Part shown: positions 18,718 to 27,155 of the stretch, piece by piece | How the letters are laid out: the number at the start of each line of letters is the position of its first letter | How positions within the stretch are numbered: the first letter of the stretch is position 1 | Assembly (NCBI GenBank): GCA_947626195.1 | Contig: CANQRF010000004.1 | Location: forward strand, 62,001 to 126,000 | DNA length: 64,000 bases | Direction: 5' to 3' | Source: an uncultured Eggerthellaceae bacterium | Lineage (GTDB): Bacteria > Actinomycetota > Coriobacteriia > Coriobacteriales > Eggerthellaceae | The notes under the pieces: model-generated | The model's input: the letters and a program-made list of their open reading frames with translations, nothing else | The model's database searches: none | What the model was told of the DNA's origin: nothing | Made by a program: the position numbers and the translations under genes

Positions 18718-19518
18718 ATGTCAGGGCATTCAAAATGGGCCACCACCAAGCATCGTAAAGCCGCACAGGACGCGAAGCGTTCGGCGCTGTTCTCCAAGCT
18801 CTCGCGCAACATCACCGTTGCCGCGAAGGAGGGCGGCGATCCGAACCCTGAGAACAACGCGTCACTTGCCGCCGCCATCGAGAAAGCCAAGGGCTATTCC
18901 CTTCCCAAGGATAAGATCAAAACCGCCATCGACAAGGCGTTCAGCACGGGCAAAGACGCCGCCAACTACGAGACGATCGTCTACGAGGGCTATGGCCCCG
19001 CAGGCGTCGCCTTCTATCTGGAGGCCCTGACGGACAACCGTAACCGCACCGCGGCCGATGTGCGCAGCGCGTTCTCCCATGCGGGCGGCAACCTCGGCAC
19101 GTCGGGATCGGTGGCGTTCCAGTTCGATCGCAAGGGCCAGATCGTCGTGTCGAAAGAGATAGAGACGGGCGACAAGAAAAACCCCACAGGTCCGAATGGC
19201 GCCGCTGCCGACGAGGAAGAGTTCATGCTCGCCGTGGCCGACGCGGGAGCCGATGATTACGACGACGCCGACGAGGAATGGATCGTCTACACCGCGCCGA
19301 CTGATCTCATGGCAGTCGTCAAGGGCCTTGAGGAGCAGGACATCCAGGTGAAGGGTGCCGAGCTTATCATGGAGGCCACGACGCCGACCCAAGTGAGCGT
19401 TTCCGATGCGAAGAAGGTCATGCGTCTCGTCGACAAGCTCGAAGAGCTCGAAGATCTCCAGAACGTCTACCATACGATGGAGATGACCGACGAGATAGCC
19501 GCAGCTTTGGATGAATGA
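18718..19518 (+). CDS. YebC/PmpR-family translation/transcription regulator
   Basis: Cytoplasmic protein of 266 residues starting MSGHSKWATTKHRKAAQDAK, a near-invariant family start. YebC proteins were first described as transcription regulators and more recently linked to relieving ribosome stalls at proline-rich sequences. The three-domain fold is recognisable (YEGYGPAGVAFYLEALTDNRNRT and GNLGTSGSVAFQF). It is about 20 residues longer than typical (about 240-250), with an acidic/Lys insert around EIETGDKKNPTGPNGAAADE. Its 3-prime end overlaps ruvC by 8 bp, the common yebC-ruvCAB arrangement. Confidence 0.95.
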   Translation: MSGHSKWATTKHRKAAQDAKRSALFSKLSRNITVAAKEGGDPNPENNASLAAAIEKAKGYSLPKDKIKTAIDKAFSTGKDAANYETIVYEGYGPAGVAFYLEALTDNRNRTAADVRSAFSHAGGNLGTSGSVAFQFDRKGQIVVSKEIETGDKKNPTGPNGAAADEEEFMLAVADAGADDYDDADEEWIVYTAPTDLMAVVKGLEEQDIQVKGAELIMEATTPTQVSVSDAKKVMRLVDKLEELEDLQNVYHTMEMTDEIAAALDE

Positions 19519-20128
19519 TCGCGTCATTTTAGGAATCGACCCGGGGCTCGCGAACACGGGCTGGGGCGTCATCGCCCAGAACGGCTCGCGCCTTGCCTGC
19601 ATCGCCTACGGGTGCGCTTCCACCGACGCTTCGCAGCAGCTTTCCGCACGGCTTCTGAAAATCCACGATCAAATCGCGGCTGTCATCAGCCGTTTCAAAC
19701 CGACGTGCATCGGCATCGAGACGGTATGGTTCGGCCAGAACATCACGGCGGCCTTCGCGACGGGTCAGGCGCGCGGCGCGGCGCTCGTGGCATGCGCCGA
19801 GGCCGATCTCGAAGTAGGGGAGTTTGCGCCGCGGCAGATCAAGCTCGCGGTCGTGGGAACGGGCACTGCCGAGAAAGAGCAGGTGCAGTTCATGGTGGGA
19901 AAGCTCCTGCGGCTTCCCGCGGCTCCCGAGCCCGACCATGCCGCCGACGCCTTGGCCGCTGCCATCTGCTACACCACCCACGATGGGCCGATCGCGAGTG
20001 GACGCGCAGGCGGATATGAGCAGAAACTCGAACACATGCAGCACGAACGACAACAGGACGGTCGGCGGCAGAACGAGCGACAACCGCGCGAACGCATCCA
20101 GCGCGAGAAAGTGAGGGAGTGCCGATGA
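19511..20128 (+). CDS. ruvC: Holliday junction resolvase RuvC
   Basis: Endonuclease that cuts Holliday junctions with RuvAB; 205 residues. Catalytic acidic residues are visible in ILGIDPGLANTGWG (Asp), IGIETVWFGQN (Glu) and PDHAADALAAAICY (Asp pair). The core ends near residue 158. A highly charged Gln/Arg/Glu tail of about 45 residues follows (EHMQHERQQDGRRQNERQPR), absent from model RuvC proteins. Overlaps yebC at its start and ruvA at its stop (ATGA). Confidence 0.95.
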   Translation: MNDRVILGIDPGLANTGWGVIAQNGSRLACIAYGCASTDASQQLSARLLKIHDQIAAVISRFKPTCIGIETVWFGQNITAAFATGQARGAALVACAEADLEVGEFAPRQIKLAVVGTGTAEKEQVQFMVGKLLRLPAAPEPDHAADALAAAICYTTHDGPIASGRAGGYEQKLEHMQHERQQDGRRQNERQPRERIQREKVRECR

Positions 20129-20721
20129 TCGCCTTCCTGAATGGAACGCTTGCCGGCGCCTCGCTGACCGAGGCGTACATCGATGTAGGCGGCGTGGGCT
20201 TCGCCGTGCAGATGTCGGGAACCGCGCTCTCAAAGCTCCCGCAGAAGGGCGAGGCGGTGACCGTCCTCACCTATCTCCAGACGAGCGAGAACGGTTTTTC
20301 GCTGTATGGCTTCCTCAACGAAGAGGAGCGCGCCATGTTCACGCGCCTCATCGGCGTGAGCGGCGTCGGCCCGAAGGCCGCGCTCGCCGCGCTCTCCACC
20401 TTCTCCCCGCACGATCTTGCCGACGCCATCGCCTCGCAGGACGTCGCGCGCATCCAGCGCATTCCCGGCGTGGGAAAGAAGACGGCCTCGCGAATGATCG
20501 TCGAGCTCAAGGGTTCGATCGATGCCGAGCTGGGCGATCTTTTCGGCGCAAATGACGGCCAAGAGGTTCTCGATGGAAGGCGCAGCGGTGCCGTGGAAGC
20601 GCTTCTGCAGATGGGATTCACCTCGGCGGAGGTCGATCTCGCGCTCAAGGGCGCCCCCGAAGGAGCGACGGAGGAGTCGTTAATTCGTTACGCGCTCAAG
20701 CGCTTGGGCGGCGTATCATAG
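20125..20721 (+). CDS. ruvA: Holliday junction branch migration protein RuvA
   Basis: DNA-junction-binding subunit that loads RuvB, 198 residues. OB fold (residues 1-62, MIAFLNGTLAGASLTEAYID), two helix-hairpin-helix motifs (LIGVSGVGPKAALAALS and RIPGVGKKTASRMIVELKG), a flexible acidic linker and a C-terminal RuvB-contact domain (GAVEALLQMGFTSAEVDLAL). ATG 20125 shares ATGA with the ruvC stop; a GTG six bases earlier is possible. Confidence 0.96.
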   Translation: MIAFLNGTLAGASLTEAYIDVGGVGFAVQMSGTALSKLPQKGEAVTVLTYLQTSENGFSLYGFLNEEERAMFTRLIGVSGVGPKAALAALSTFSPHDLADAIASQDVARIQRIPGVGKKTASRMIVELKGSIDAELGDLFGANDGQEVLDGRRSGAVEALLQMGFTSAEVDLALKGAPEGATEESLIRYALKRLGGVS

Positions 20722-20727
20722 AAGCAT

Positions 20728-21831
20728 ATGGAACGCGCGGTAAACATAGAGGGCATCGCATTCGAGAACGACCGCTTCGAGGCAAGGGAGGCAGCCGGAC
20801 GGTCGTTGCGCGAGGAGGCGAGCGGTGCTCCGCGGCCGGTCACTCCCGAATTGATCGAAGACGACCTCGCCCTCGAACGGTCGCTCAGGCCGCGCTATCT
20901 GAGCGACTATCTGGGACAGAGCAAGGTGAAGGAATCGCTCGGCATCCTCATCGAGGCGGCGGAGCAGCGCCATGAGCCCGTCGACCATATCCTCTTCTCG
21001 GGTCCTCCGGGCTTGGGGAAGACGACGCTTGCGACCGTTGTTGCAAACGAGATGGGCGCCCATATCCGCACGACGAGCGGTCCGGCGATCGAGCGAACCG
21101 GCGATCTGGCGGCGATCCTCACCAATCTTGAAGAGGGCGACGTGCTGTTCGTCGATGAGATCCATCGCCTTAACCGCATGGTTGAGGAAGTGCTCTATCC
21201 GGCGCTCGAGGATTTCGCGCTCGACATCGTGGTGGGCAAAGGCCCGGCCGCCCGGTCGATTCGCCTCGACTTGCCGCGCTTCACGCTGATCGGCGCCACG
21301 ACGCGCACCGGCCTTCTCACCGGCCCGCTTCGCGACCGCTTCGGCATCGCGTTTCGGCTCTCATACTATTCTCCCGAAGAGCTTTCCCAGATCGTGGAGC
21401 GCTCGGCGGCAATCCTCGGCATCGCCATCGATGAAGATGGGGCCTTGGAAATCGCCCGTCGCAGCCGCGGCACGCCGCGCTTGGCCAACCGGCTCCTCAA
21501 GCGCGTGCGCGATTGGGCGCAGGTGAACGGCAACGCCCTGATCGATGAGGACGTGGCCGCTCAGGCCCTGAGCTTCTTCGAGGTTGACAGTCTCGGGCTC
21601 GATGCTTTGGACAACCGTGTGCTCGAGCTGCTTTGCGTGCAGTTCTCTGGAAGGCCCGTGGGCCTTTCCACGCTCGCCTCGGCGCTTTCGGAGGAACCCG
21701 ACACCGTTGAGGACGTGTATGAGCCCTATCTCATGCAGCAGGGACTTCTCCAACGCACGCCGAAGGGGCGGCAGGCGACTTCCCGCGCATTCGAGCATCT
21801 GGGGATCGTTCCGCCCGACAAGGAACCGTAA
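20728..21831 (+). CDS. ruvB: Holliday junction branch migration helicase RuvB
   Basis: AAA+ motor of branch migration, 367 residues. Walker A is GPPGLGKTT, Walker [11 protein letters not shown], sensor 1 [20 protein letters not shown] (with the arginine finger), sensor 2 [15 protein letters not shown] and a C-terminal winged helix ([20 protein letters not shown]). About 45 N-terminal residues precede the core (core starts at [12 protein letters not shown]), slightly longer than usual. Six bp after ruvA. Confidence 0.97.
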   Translation: MERAVNIEGIAFENDRFEAREAAGRSLREEASGAPRPVTPELIEDDLALERSLRPRYLSDYLGQSKVKESLGILIEAAEQRHEPVDHILFSGPPGLGKTTLATVVANEMGAHIRTTSGPAIERTGDLAAILTNLEEGDVLFVDEIHRLNRMVEEVLYPALEDFALDIVVGKGPAARSIRLDLPRFTLIGATTRTGLLTGPLRDRFGIAFRLSYYSPEELSQIVERSAAILGIAIDEDGALEIARRSRGTPRLANRLLKRVRDWAQVNGNALIDEDVAAQALSFFEVDSLGLDALDNRVLELLCVQFSGRPVGLSTLASALSEEPDTVEDVYEPYLMQQGLLQRTPKGRQATSRAFEHLGIVPPDKEP

Positions 21832-21842
21832 GGAGCGCCCCG

Positions 21843-22253
21843 ATGTATGAGCGCGATTACCTCGTTCGCCTCTTTGTTGAGTTCGCCGCCGCGATCCGGC
21901 GGAGCTGGGAGCGTGAGGAAGGTGAAGAAGATCCGGCTGGTGCCGCCGATCTCCTCGAGACCGCGATAGGGGACGCCACCGAAATCGATGGCGCGACGCT
22001 CCTCTCGCTTGCGCCGGAATCGATTGCCGCTGTTCTCCAAGTTTCCGAAACCGACCCGCGCGTGATCGAATACGTGGTGCGGAGCTTGCTTCTGGCGGGA
22101 ACCTATCGGGCGCAGGCGGGGCAAGGCGCTCTGGCGGCTCTGCGAGCGGGACAGGCGCGTGCGTTGGCGGATGCCTATGGCATCGAAATTGACGACGAAG
22201 CGACGTCGCGCGAATCGTTTGAGCGGCTCTTCGAGGAGAGCTCTCGTCTTTAG
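21843..22253 (+). CDS. small conserved hypothetical (DUF6483-like)
   Basis: A 136-residue soluble, acidic helical protein starting MYERDYLVRLFVEFAAAIRRS. The start resembles DUF6483 proteins (DYLMR at the N-terminus), although the rest is not clearly alike. It has a helical TPR-like middle (RVIEYVVRSLLLAGTYRAQA). It begins 11 bp after ruvB with an upstream AGGAG, so it belongs to the ruv transcript. Function unknown. Codon use matches the neighbours, so I take it as real. Confidence 0.75.
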   Translation: MYERDYLVRLFVEFAAAIRRSWEREEGEEDPAGAADLLETAIGDATEIDGATLLSLAPESIAAVLQVSETDPRVIEYVVRSLLLAGTYRAQAGQGALAALRAGQARALADAYGIEIDDEATSRESFERLFEESSRL

Positions 22254-22575
22254 ACGACCTTGCCTCTGCCAGCCGGAGGCGTTTCCCTATCGGCCTCAGC
22301 CAGTGGCCTTTTTCGCTGGGGACGTGGGGTTTTTCGCGAGGCCGCCGGCGTTTCTCTGCCGTGCTTGCGGCGTTTCTTCGTATGGCCTACCGCTCGCCGC
22401 TCTGAACAGGCGAGATTCTTTACAGTTTGGCAAAATCATCGCCCGTTTACGACATTTTGGCGATACAAACTTCCCGATGGTGTATGGTAGTTTGCGGCTC
22501 TTGAAGTGAGAGCAGGTGTTGACGCCATACAGCACACGTGAACCCATTGCGGGGAAGAAGAAAGAGGGTATGAAA
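22254..22575. other. 322-bp gap with cold-shock gene leader
   Basis: No gene seen. The last ~150 bases are AT-richer and probably form the 5-prime untranslated leader of the cold-shock gene. Such leaders are often long and thermosensitive in this family. No convincing -35/-10 pair was found. Confidence 0.45.
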
Positions 22576-22779
22576 ATGGCGGAAGGTACAGTGAAGTGGT
22601 TCAATCCGGAAAAAGGGTACGGATTTATCTCTCAGAGTGATGGCGAAGATCTCTTCGTCCATTTCTCGGAAATCCAGATGGATGGTTTCAAGACGCTCGA
22701 CGAAGGCGCGGCGGTTTCTTTCGACGTGACCACTGGCCAAAACGGCAAGCTTCAGGCGAGCAACGTCGTTCGTCTTTAA
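22576..22779 (+). CDS. csp: cold-shock protein (CspA family)
   Basis: RNA-binding cold-shock domain protein of 67 residues. RNP1 KGYGFIS and RNP2 DLFVHFSEI are intact, in a five-strand OB fold beginning [17 protein letters not shown] 22576 is preferred because AGAGGG lies seven bases upstream; ATG 22570 would add Met-Lys. It stands alone between a long leader and its own terminator. Confidence 0.96.
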   Translation: MAEGTVKWFNPEKGYGFISQSDGEDLFVHFSEIQMDGFKTLDEGAAVSFDVTTGQNGKLQASNVVRL

Positions 22780-22812
22780 ACCGACTCTTCCACTTCGAAG
22801 CACTTGTGGTGA

Positions 22813-22839
22813 AGCCGTCCTCGGTGAGGGCGGCTTTTT
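22813..22839 (+). terminator. rho-independent terminator of the cold-shock gene
   Basis: AGCCGTCC (22813-22820) pairs with GGGCGGCT (22828-22835, one G-T pair) over a 7-base loop and is followed by a T-run to 22839. Confidence 0.85.
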
Positions 22840-22905
22840 CCGTGCCTTGATGGGAACCTTGATGAGACCTTCAACGAAGCTCTCGATGCGGCTCTAGATG
22901 AATTC

Positions 22906-24057
22906 CTAGATAAGCAGCATCGCGTCGCCGAACGAGAGGAAGCGGTAGCCCTCGCCGATCGCATGGCGATAGGCTTCGAGCAGGTGCTCTCTGCCGCAGA
23001 AGGCCGACACGAGCATCATGAGCGTTGAGCGCGGCACGTGGAAATTGGTGACGAGACCGTCGATCACGCGAAAATCGTAGCCGGGCATGATGAAGAGGGA
23101 GGTCTGCTCCCGATCGCGCGGCGTGATCTCGCCACGGCTGCTGTCGAAGGCGCTTTCGAGCGATCTCACGCTCGTGGTGCCGACGGCGATGACGCGCCCT
23201 CCGGCCCGTTTCGTCCCATTGACCGCCTGCACAGTTTGCGGCGAGACGCTATAGAACTCCGTGTGGATGCGATGGTCGCGCGGATCATCCTCCTCAACGA
23301 TGCGGAAGGTGTCGAGACCCACTTCGAGATCGACCGTCGCCCAGCCGATGCCCTTCGTCTTGAGCTGGCTGATAAGCTCGGTGGTGAAATGCAATCCCGC
23401 CGTCGGCGCCGCAGCGGAGCGTTCGCGCTGCGAGAACACCGTCTGGTACATCTCGTCATCCCCAGCATACCCCTTGATGTAGGGCGGCAGCGGCAGACGT
23501 CCGGCGGCATGGAGTGCCTCGTCGAAGGAGGCGAGGGGAGTGGAAAGGCGCGCGATGCGCTCGCCCGTGCCATGTGCGGGTTCATCATTTTTGGAATCGC
23601 TCTGAACCGCAGCGCTTTTTTCCATCTCGGAAACCGTTGTCTCTCCGTGGTTCGCCCAGTCGACGATCTCGGCGGTGAGGATGACTTCGCCGTTCGCGTC
23701 GGTGAAATCCACGACGGCGTTCTTCCCGGGCTTCAGCCGCTTGCCTGGCTTGACGAGCACTTCCCAATACGCCTCGTGCGGTGAAGTTTGCAGCGAGGGA
23801 AGGGGCCGCAGGAGAAACACCTCCGCCGCACCCCCTGTGCGCTTTCTCCCCAAAAGGCGGGCGGGAAGCACGCGCGTCTCGTTCGCGACGAGCAGATCGC
23901 CCTCACGGAGGAACTCCCCGATCTCGAAGAAACGTTTGTCGAGGAGAGCGCCCGTCGTACGATCCATGACGAGGAGGCGACAGGCGTCGCGTACCGGCGA
24001 GGGCTCCTGCGCGATGAGCTCAGGGGGAAGATCGTAGGAGAAGTCATCCGTTTTCAT
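22906..24057 (-). CDS. queA: tRNA preQ1(34) S-adenosylmethionine ribosyltransferase-isomerase
   Basis: Adds the epoxycyclopentanediol moiety from SAM to preQ1 in tRNA, making epoxyqueuosine; 383 residues. Seen: FSYDLPPELIAQEPSPVRDACRLLV, LLVANETRVLPARL, the core AAPTAGLHFTTELI, VGLDTFRIV and TNFHVPRSTLMMLVSAFCGRE. About 30-40 residues in the middle (SEMEKSAAVQSDSKNDEPAH) look like a linker insertion relative to typical QueA (about 345). ATG 24057 matches the conserved start; upstream codons are not family-like. Queuosine partner queH is 19 bp upstream and tgt lies 1.7 kb away. Confidence 0.95.
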   Translation of the reverse strand: MKTDDFSYDLPPELIAQEPSPVRDACRLLVMDRTTGALLDKRFFEIGEFLREGDLLVANETRVLPARLLGRKRTGGAAEVFLLRPLPSLQTSPHEAYWEVLVKPGKRLKPGKNAVVDFTDANGEVILTAEIVDWANHGETTVSEMEKSAAVQSDSKNDEPAHGTGERIARLSTPLASFDEALHAAGRLPLPPYIKGYAGDDEMYQTVFSQRERSAAAPTAGLHFTTELISQLKTKGIGWATVDLEVGLDTFRIVEEDDPRDHRIHTEFYSVSPQTVQAVNGTKRAGGRVIAVGTTSVRSLESAFDSSRGEITPRDREQTSLFIMPGYDFRVIDGLVTNFHVPRSTLMMLVSAFCGREHLLEAYRHAIGEGYRFLSFGDAMLLI

Positions 24058-24076
24058 GGCGAGGGTTGCTTTCCCT

Positions 24077-24916
24077 TCAGGAATTTGAGGCGTTTTGTCG
24101 GAGAGAGACCGCGGGGGCGGCATGCGTCAAGCGTGCTTCTGGCTGCAGGGCCTCGTCTTGCGCACGTTCTTGGGCGCGCTGCTGATCGCGCCAGCTTTTG
24201 AGCACGGCATGTTTGCGACGCTGTTTCTCGTCATAGCGTGCGCGCTCGGCTCGCTTTGTCTGGCGTGCCTGCTCTTCTTCGGCATAAAGCGCCGCGTTCG
24301 CCTCCCTGCGTGCGGCCTTTTCTGCAGCACGCTGCCGCTTCCGCTCCTGCCGCTCACTTGCCGCCTCTGCGGCGGAAGGAAGGCAACCGCAGTAGTTTTG
24401 CCGGTACATGCCCGCACCACGGCTGATCCGCGTGGCCTCATCGTAATACGGGCGATAGTCCTCGAATTGCGCGGTGGGCCCATGCGCCTGTGCGGCTCGT
24501 TCCAGCTCTTCGTGGATGATGTCGGTGAATTGGTAGGGGCTCACCGAAAGCGTGGTGCCGATGCGCGTAAAGCCCGCATCGTGCGCATAGCGTGCGGCGG
24601 CTTCGAAGCGCATGCGGTAGCAGGCACGGCAGCGCTCTTCTTTGGAGGTGTGTCCCGCCACGGCCTCTTGCCACAGCGCGTTGTCATATTCGTCCTCAAC
24701 GACCTCGATGCCCTGCTCTTCCGCCCATGTGTGCAGCGTTTGAAGCCGATGCTCGTATTCGTCACGTGGCGCGATATTCGAGTTTGAGTAGAAGATCACC
24801 GGTGTCAAGCCGCGTTCGCGCAAGAGGTGCGTCGGCATGATGGAGCAGGGTCCGCAGCACGCGTGCAGAAGTATCCTCTCCGAGTTGCTTGATTGTGTAT
24901 CCGTTGGTTTGTCCAT
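24077..24916 (-). CDS. queH: epoxyqueuosine reductase QueH
   Basis: Reduces epoxyqueuosine to queuosine in tRNA; the non-cobalamin iron-sulfur enzyme (formerly DUF208) used in place of QueG. The cysteine ligands are seen in LLHACCGPCS, ERCRACYRMR and QNYCGCLPS. After residue 185 a ~95-residue Arg/Glu/Ala-rich coiled coil (SERQERKRQRAAEKAARREA) extends beyond the usual domain. Operon queH-queA on the minus strand. Together with tgt this gives the late queuosine steps; preQ1 synthesis genes are not in the window. Confidence 0.93.
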   Translation of the reverse strand: MDKPTDTQSSNSERILLHACCGPCSIMPTHLLRERGLTPVIFYSNSNIAPRDEYEHRLQTLHTWAEEQGIEVVEDEYDNALWQEAVAGHTSKEERCRACYRMRFEAAARYAHDAGFTRIGTTLSVSPYQFTDIIHEELERAAQAHGPTAQFEDYRPYYDEATRISRGAGMYRQNYCGCLPSAAEAASERQERKRQRAAEKAARREANAALYAEEEQARQTKRAERARYDEKQRRKHAVLKSWRDQQRAQERAQDEALQPEARLTHAAPAVSLRQNASNS

Positions 24917-24988
24917 GTGCCTATCTTACAGGATAATCCCTCATGACTGTTATACTGTGTCGCTGACAAAAAAGGAGAAAGGGCGCAT

Positions 24989-25780
24989 ATGGCAGAGACA
25001 AATACGCAAAACGAAGGCACGGCGAAGGAGCCGCGTGCCTATCGGGCGATCTTCTTCGATCTTGACGGCACGCTGCTGCCGATGGACATGGACGAGTTCC
25101 TCCATCGCTACTACCATGCGCTCGGCGAATTTGTCGCGAAGCGCGGGCACGATCCGCATATCTTCTCCGAAGCGCTCAACTCCGGCGTGAACGCGATGAT
25201 CATGCACGATGACACGGCGACGAATGCCGAGGCGTTCTGGAACCGATTCTTCCACTACTATCACGAGGACGAGCACGATTGGCACGAGCTGCTCGATGAG
25301 TTCTACGGCACGGCCTTCGGCAAGATCGGCGCGGACTGCGAGCCGAATCCCGCGTCTGCTGAGGCCGTGGGCATTCTGCGCGAGAAGGGCTATCCGCTCG
25401 TGCTCACGACCATGCCGCTCTTTCCCCGCCAAGCGCTCATCTGGCGGTTGCAATGGGCCGGCATCGATCCGGCAGCATTCGCCCGCATGACCGATTACGA
25501 AAATTCCTCGTCGGTGAAGCCGAGCCTTTCGTATTACGAGCAGAATTTGCGTGCGTGCCATCTGGAGGGCAGCGACGTGCTGATGGTGGGAAACAACACG
25601 GTGGAAGACTACGCGATCAGCGAGCTGGGCGCCGACGTGTATCTGATAACCGACCATCTGCTCGATCCGGTCGGCCGCGACTTGCGAGACATCAAGCATT
25701 CCACGATGGCGGAGTTCGTGCAATGGGTGCGCGAACTGCCGCCGTGCGCAAATCCGGCGCGCGACATCAGCGAGGCTTAG
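24989..25780 (+). CDS. HAD-superfamily hydrolase
   Basis: Predicted soluble phosphatase of 263 residues. HAD motif I FFDLDGTLL, motif II (LVLTTMPLFPR, Thr), motif III Lys around SSVKPSLSYY and motif IV VGNNTVEDYAISEL. A helical cap lies between I and II. The substrate cannot be told. ATG 24989 follows AAAGGAG. It is divergent from queH and 12 bp before tgt, so it may share the tgt transcript; a role in queuosine metabolism is only a guess. Confidence 0.88.
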   Translation: MAETNTQNEGTAKEPRAYRAIFFDLDGTLLPMDMDEFLHRYYHALGEFVAKRGHDPHIFSEALNSGVNAMIMHDDTATNAEAFWNRFFHYYHEDEHDWHELLDEFYGTAFGKIGADCEPNPASAEAVGILREKGYPLVLTTMPLFPRQALIWRLQWAGIDPAAFARMTDYENSSSVKPSLSYYEQNLRACHLEGSDVLMVGNNTVEDYAISELGADVYLITDHLLDPVGRDLRDIKHSTMAEFVQWVRELPPCANPARDISEA

Positions 25781-27004
<1,224 letters not shown>

Positions 27005-27155
27005 GACAATCGGAAAGCGCCGATTCGTCAGGCGCACGGTTCTTCTCAAGACGGCGAATAAAGAATGCCGAAACGGCCGTTTTATGGCACAATGAAATGT
27101 TGTACTTCGGGATGGCTGTTCCGGAAAGATGGCAGGTAAAGGAAATAGGTTTTCG

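Noticed and set aside
18638-19030. 130-codon frame starting before yebC
   Set aside because: It overlaps yebC in another frame and turns into Arg/Pro/Ser-rich shadow sequence; the yebC start is unambiguous.
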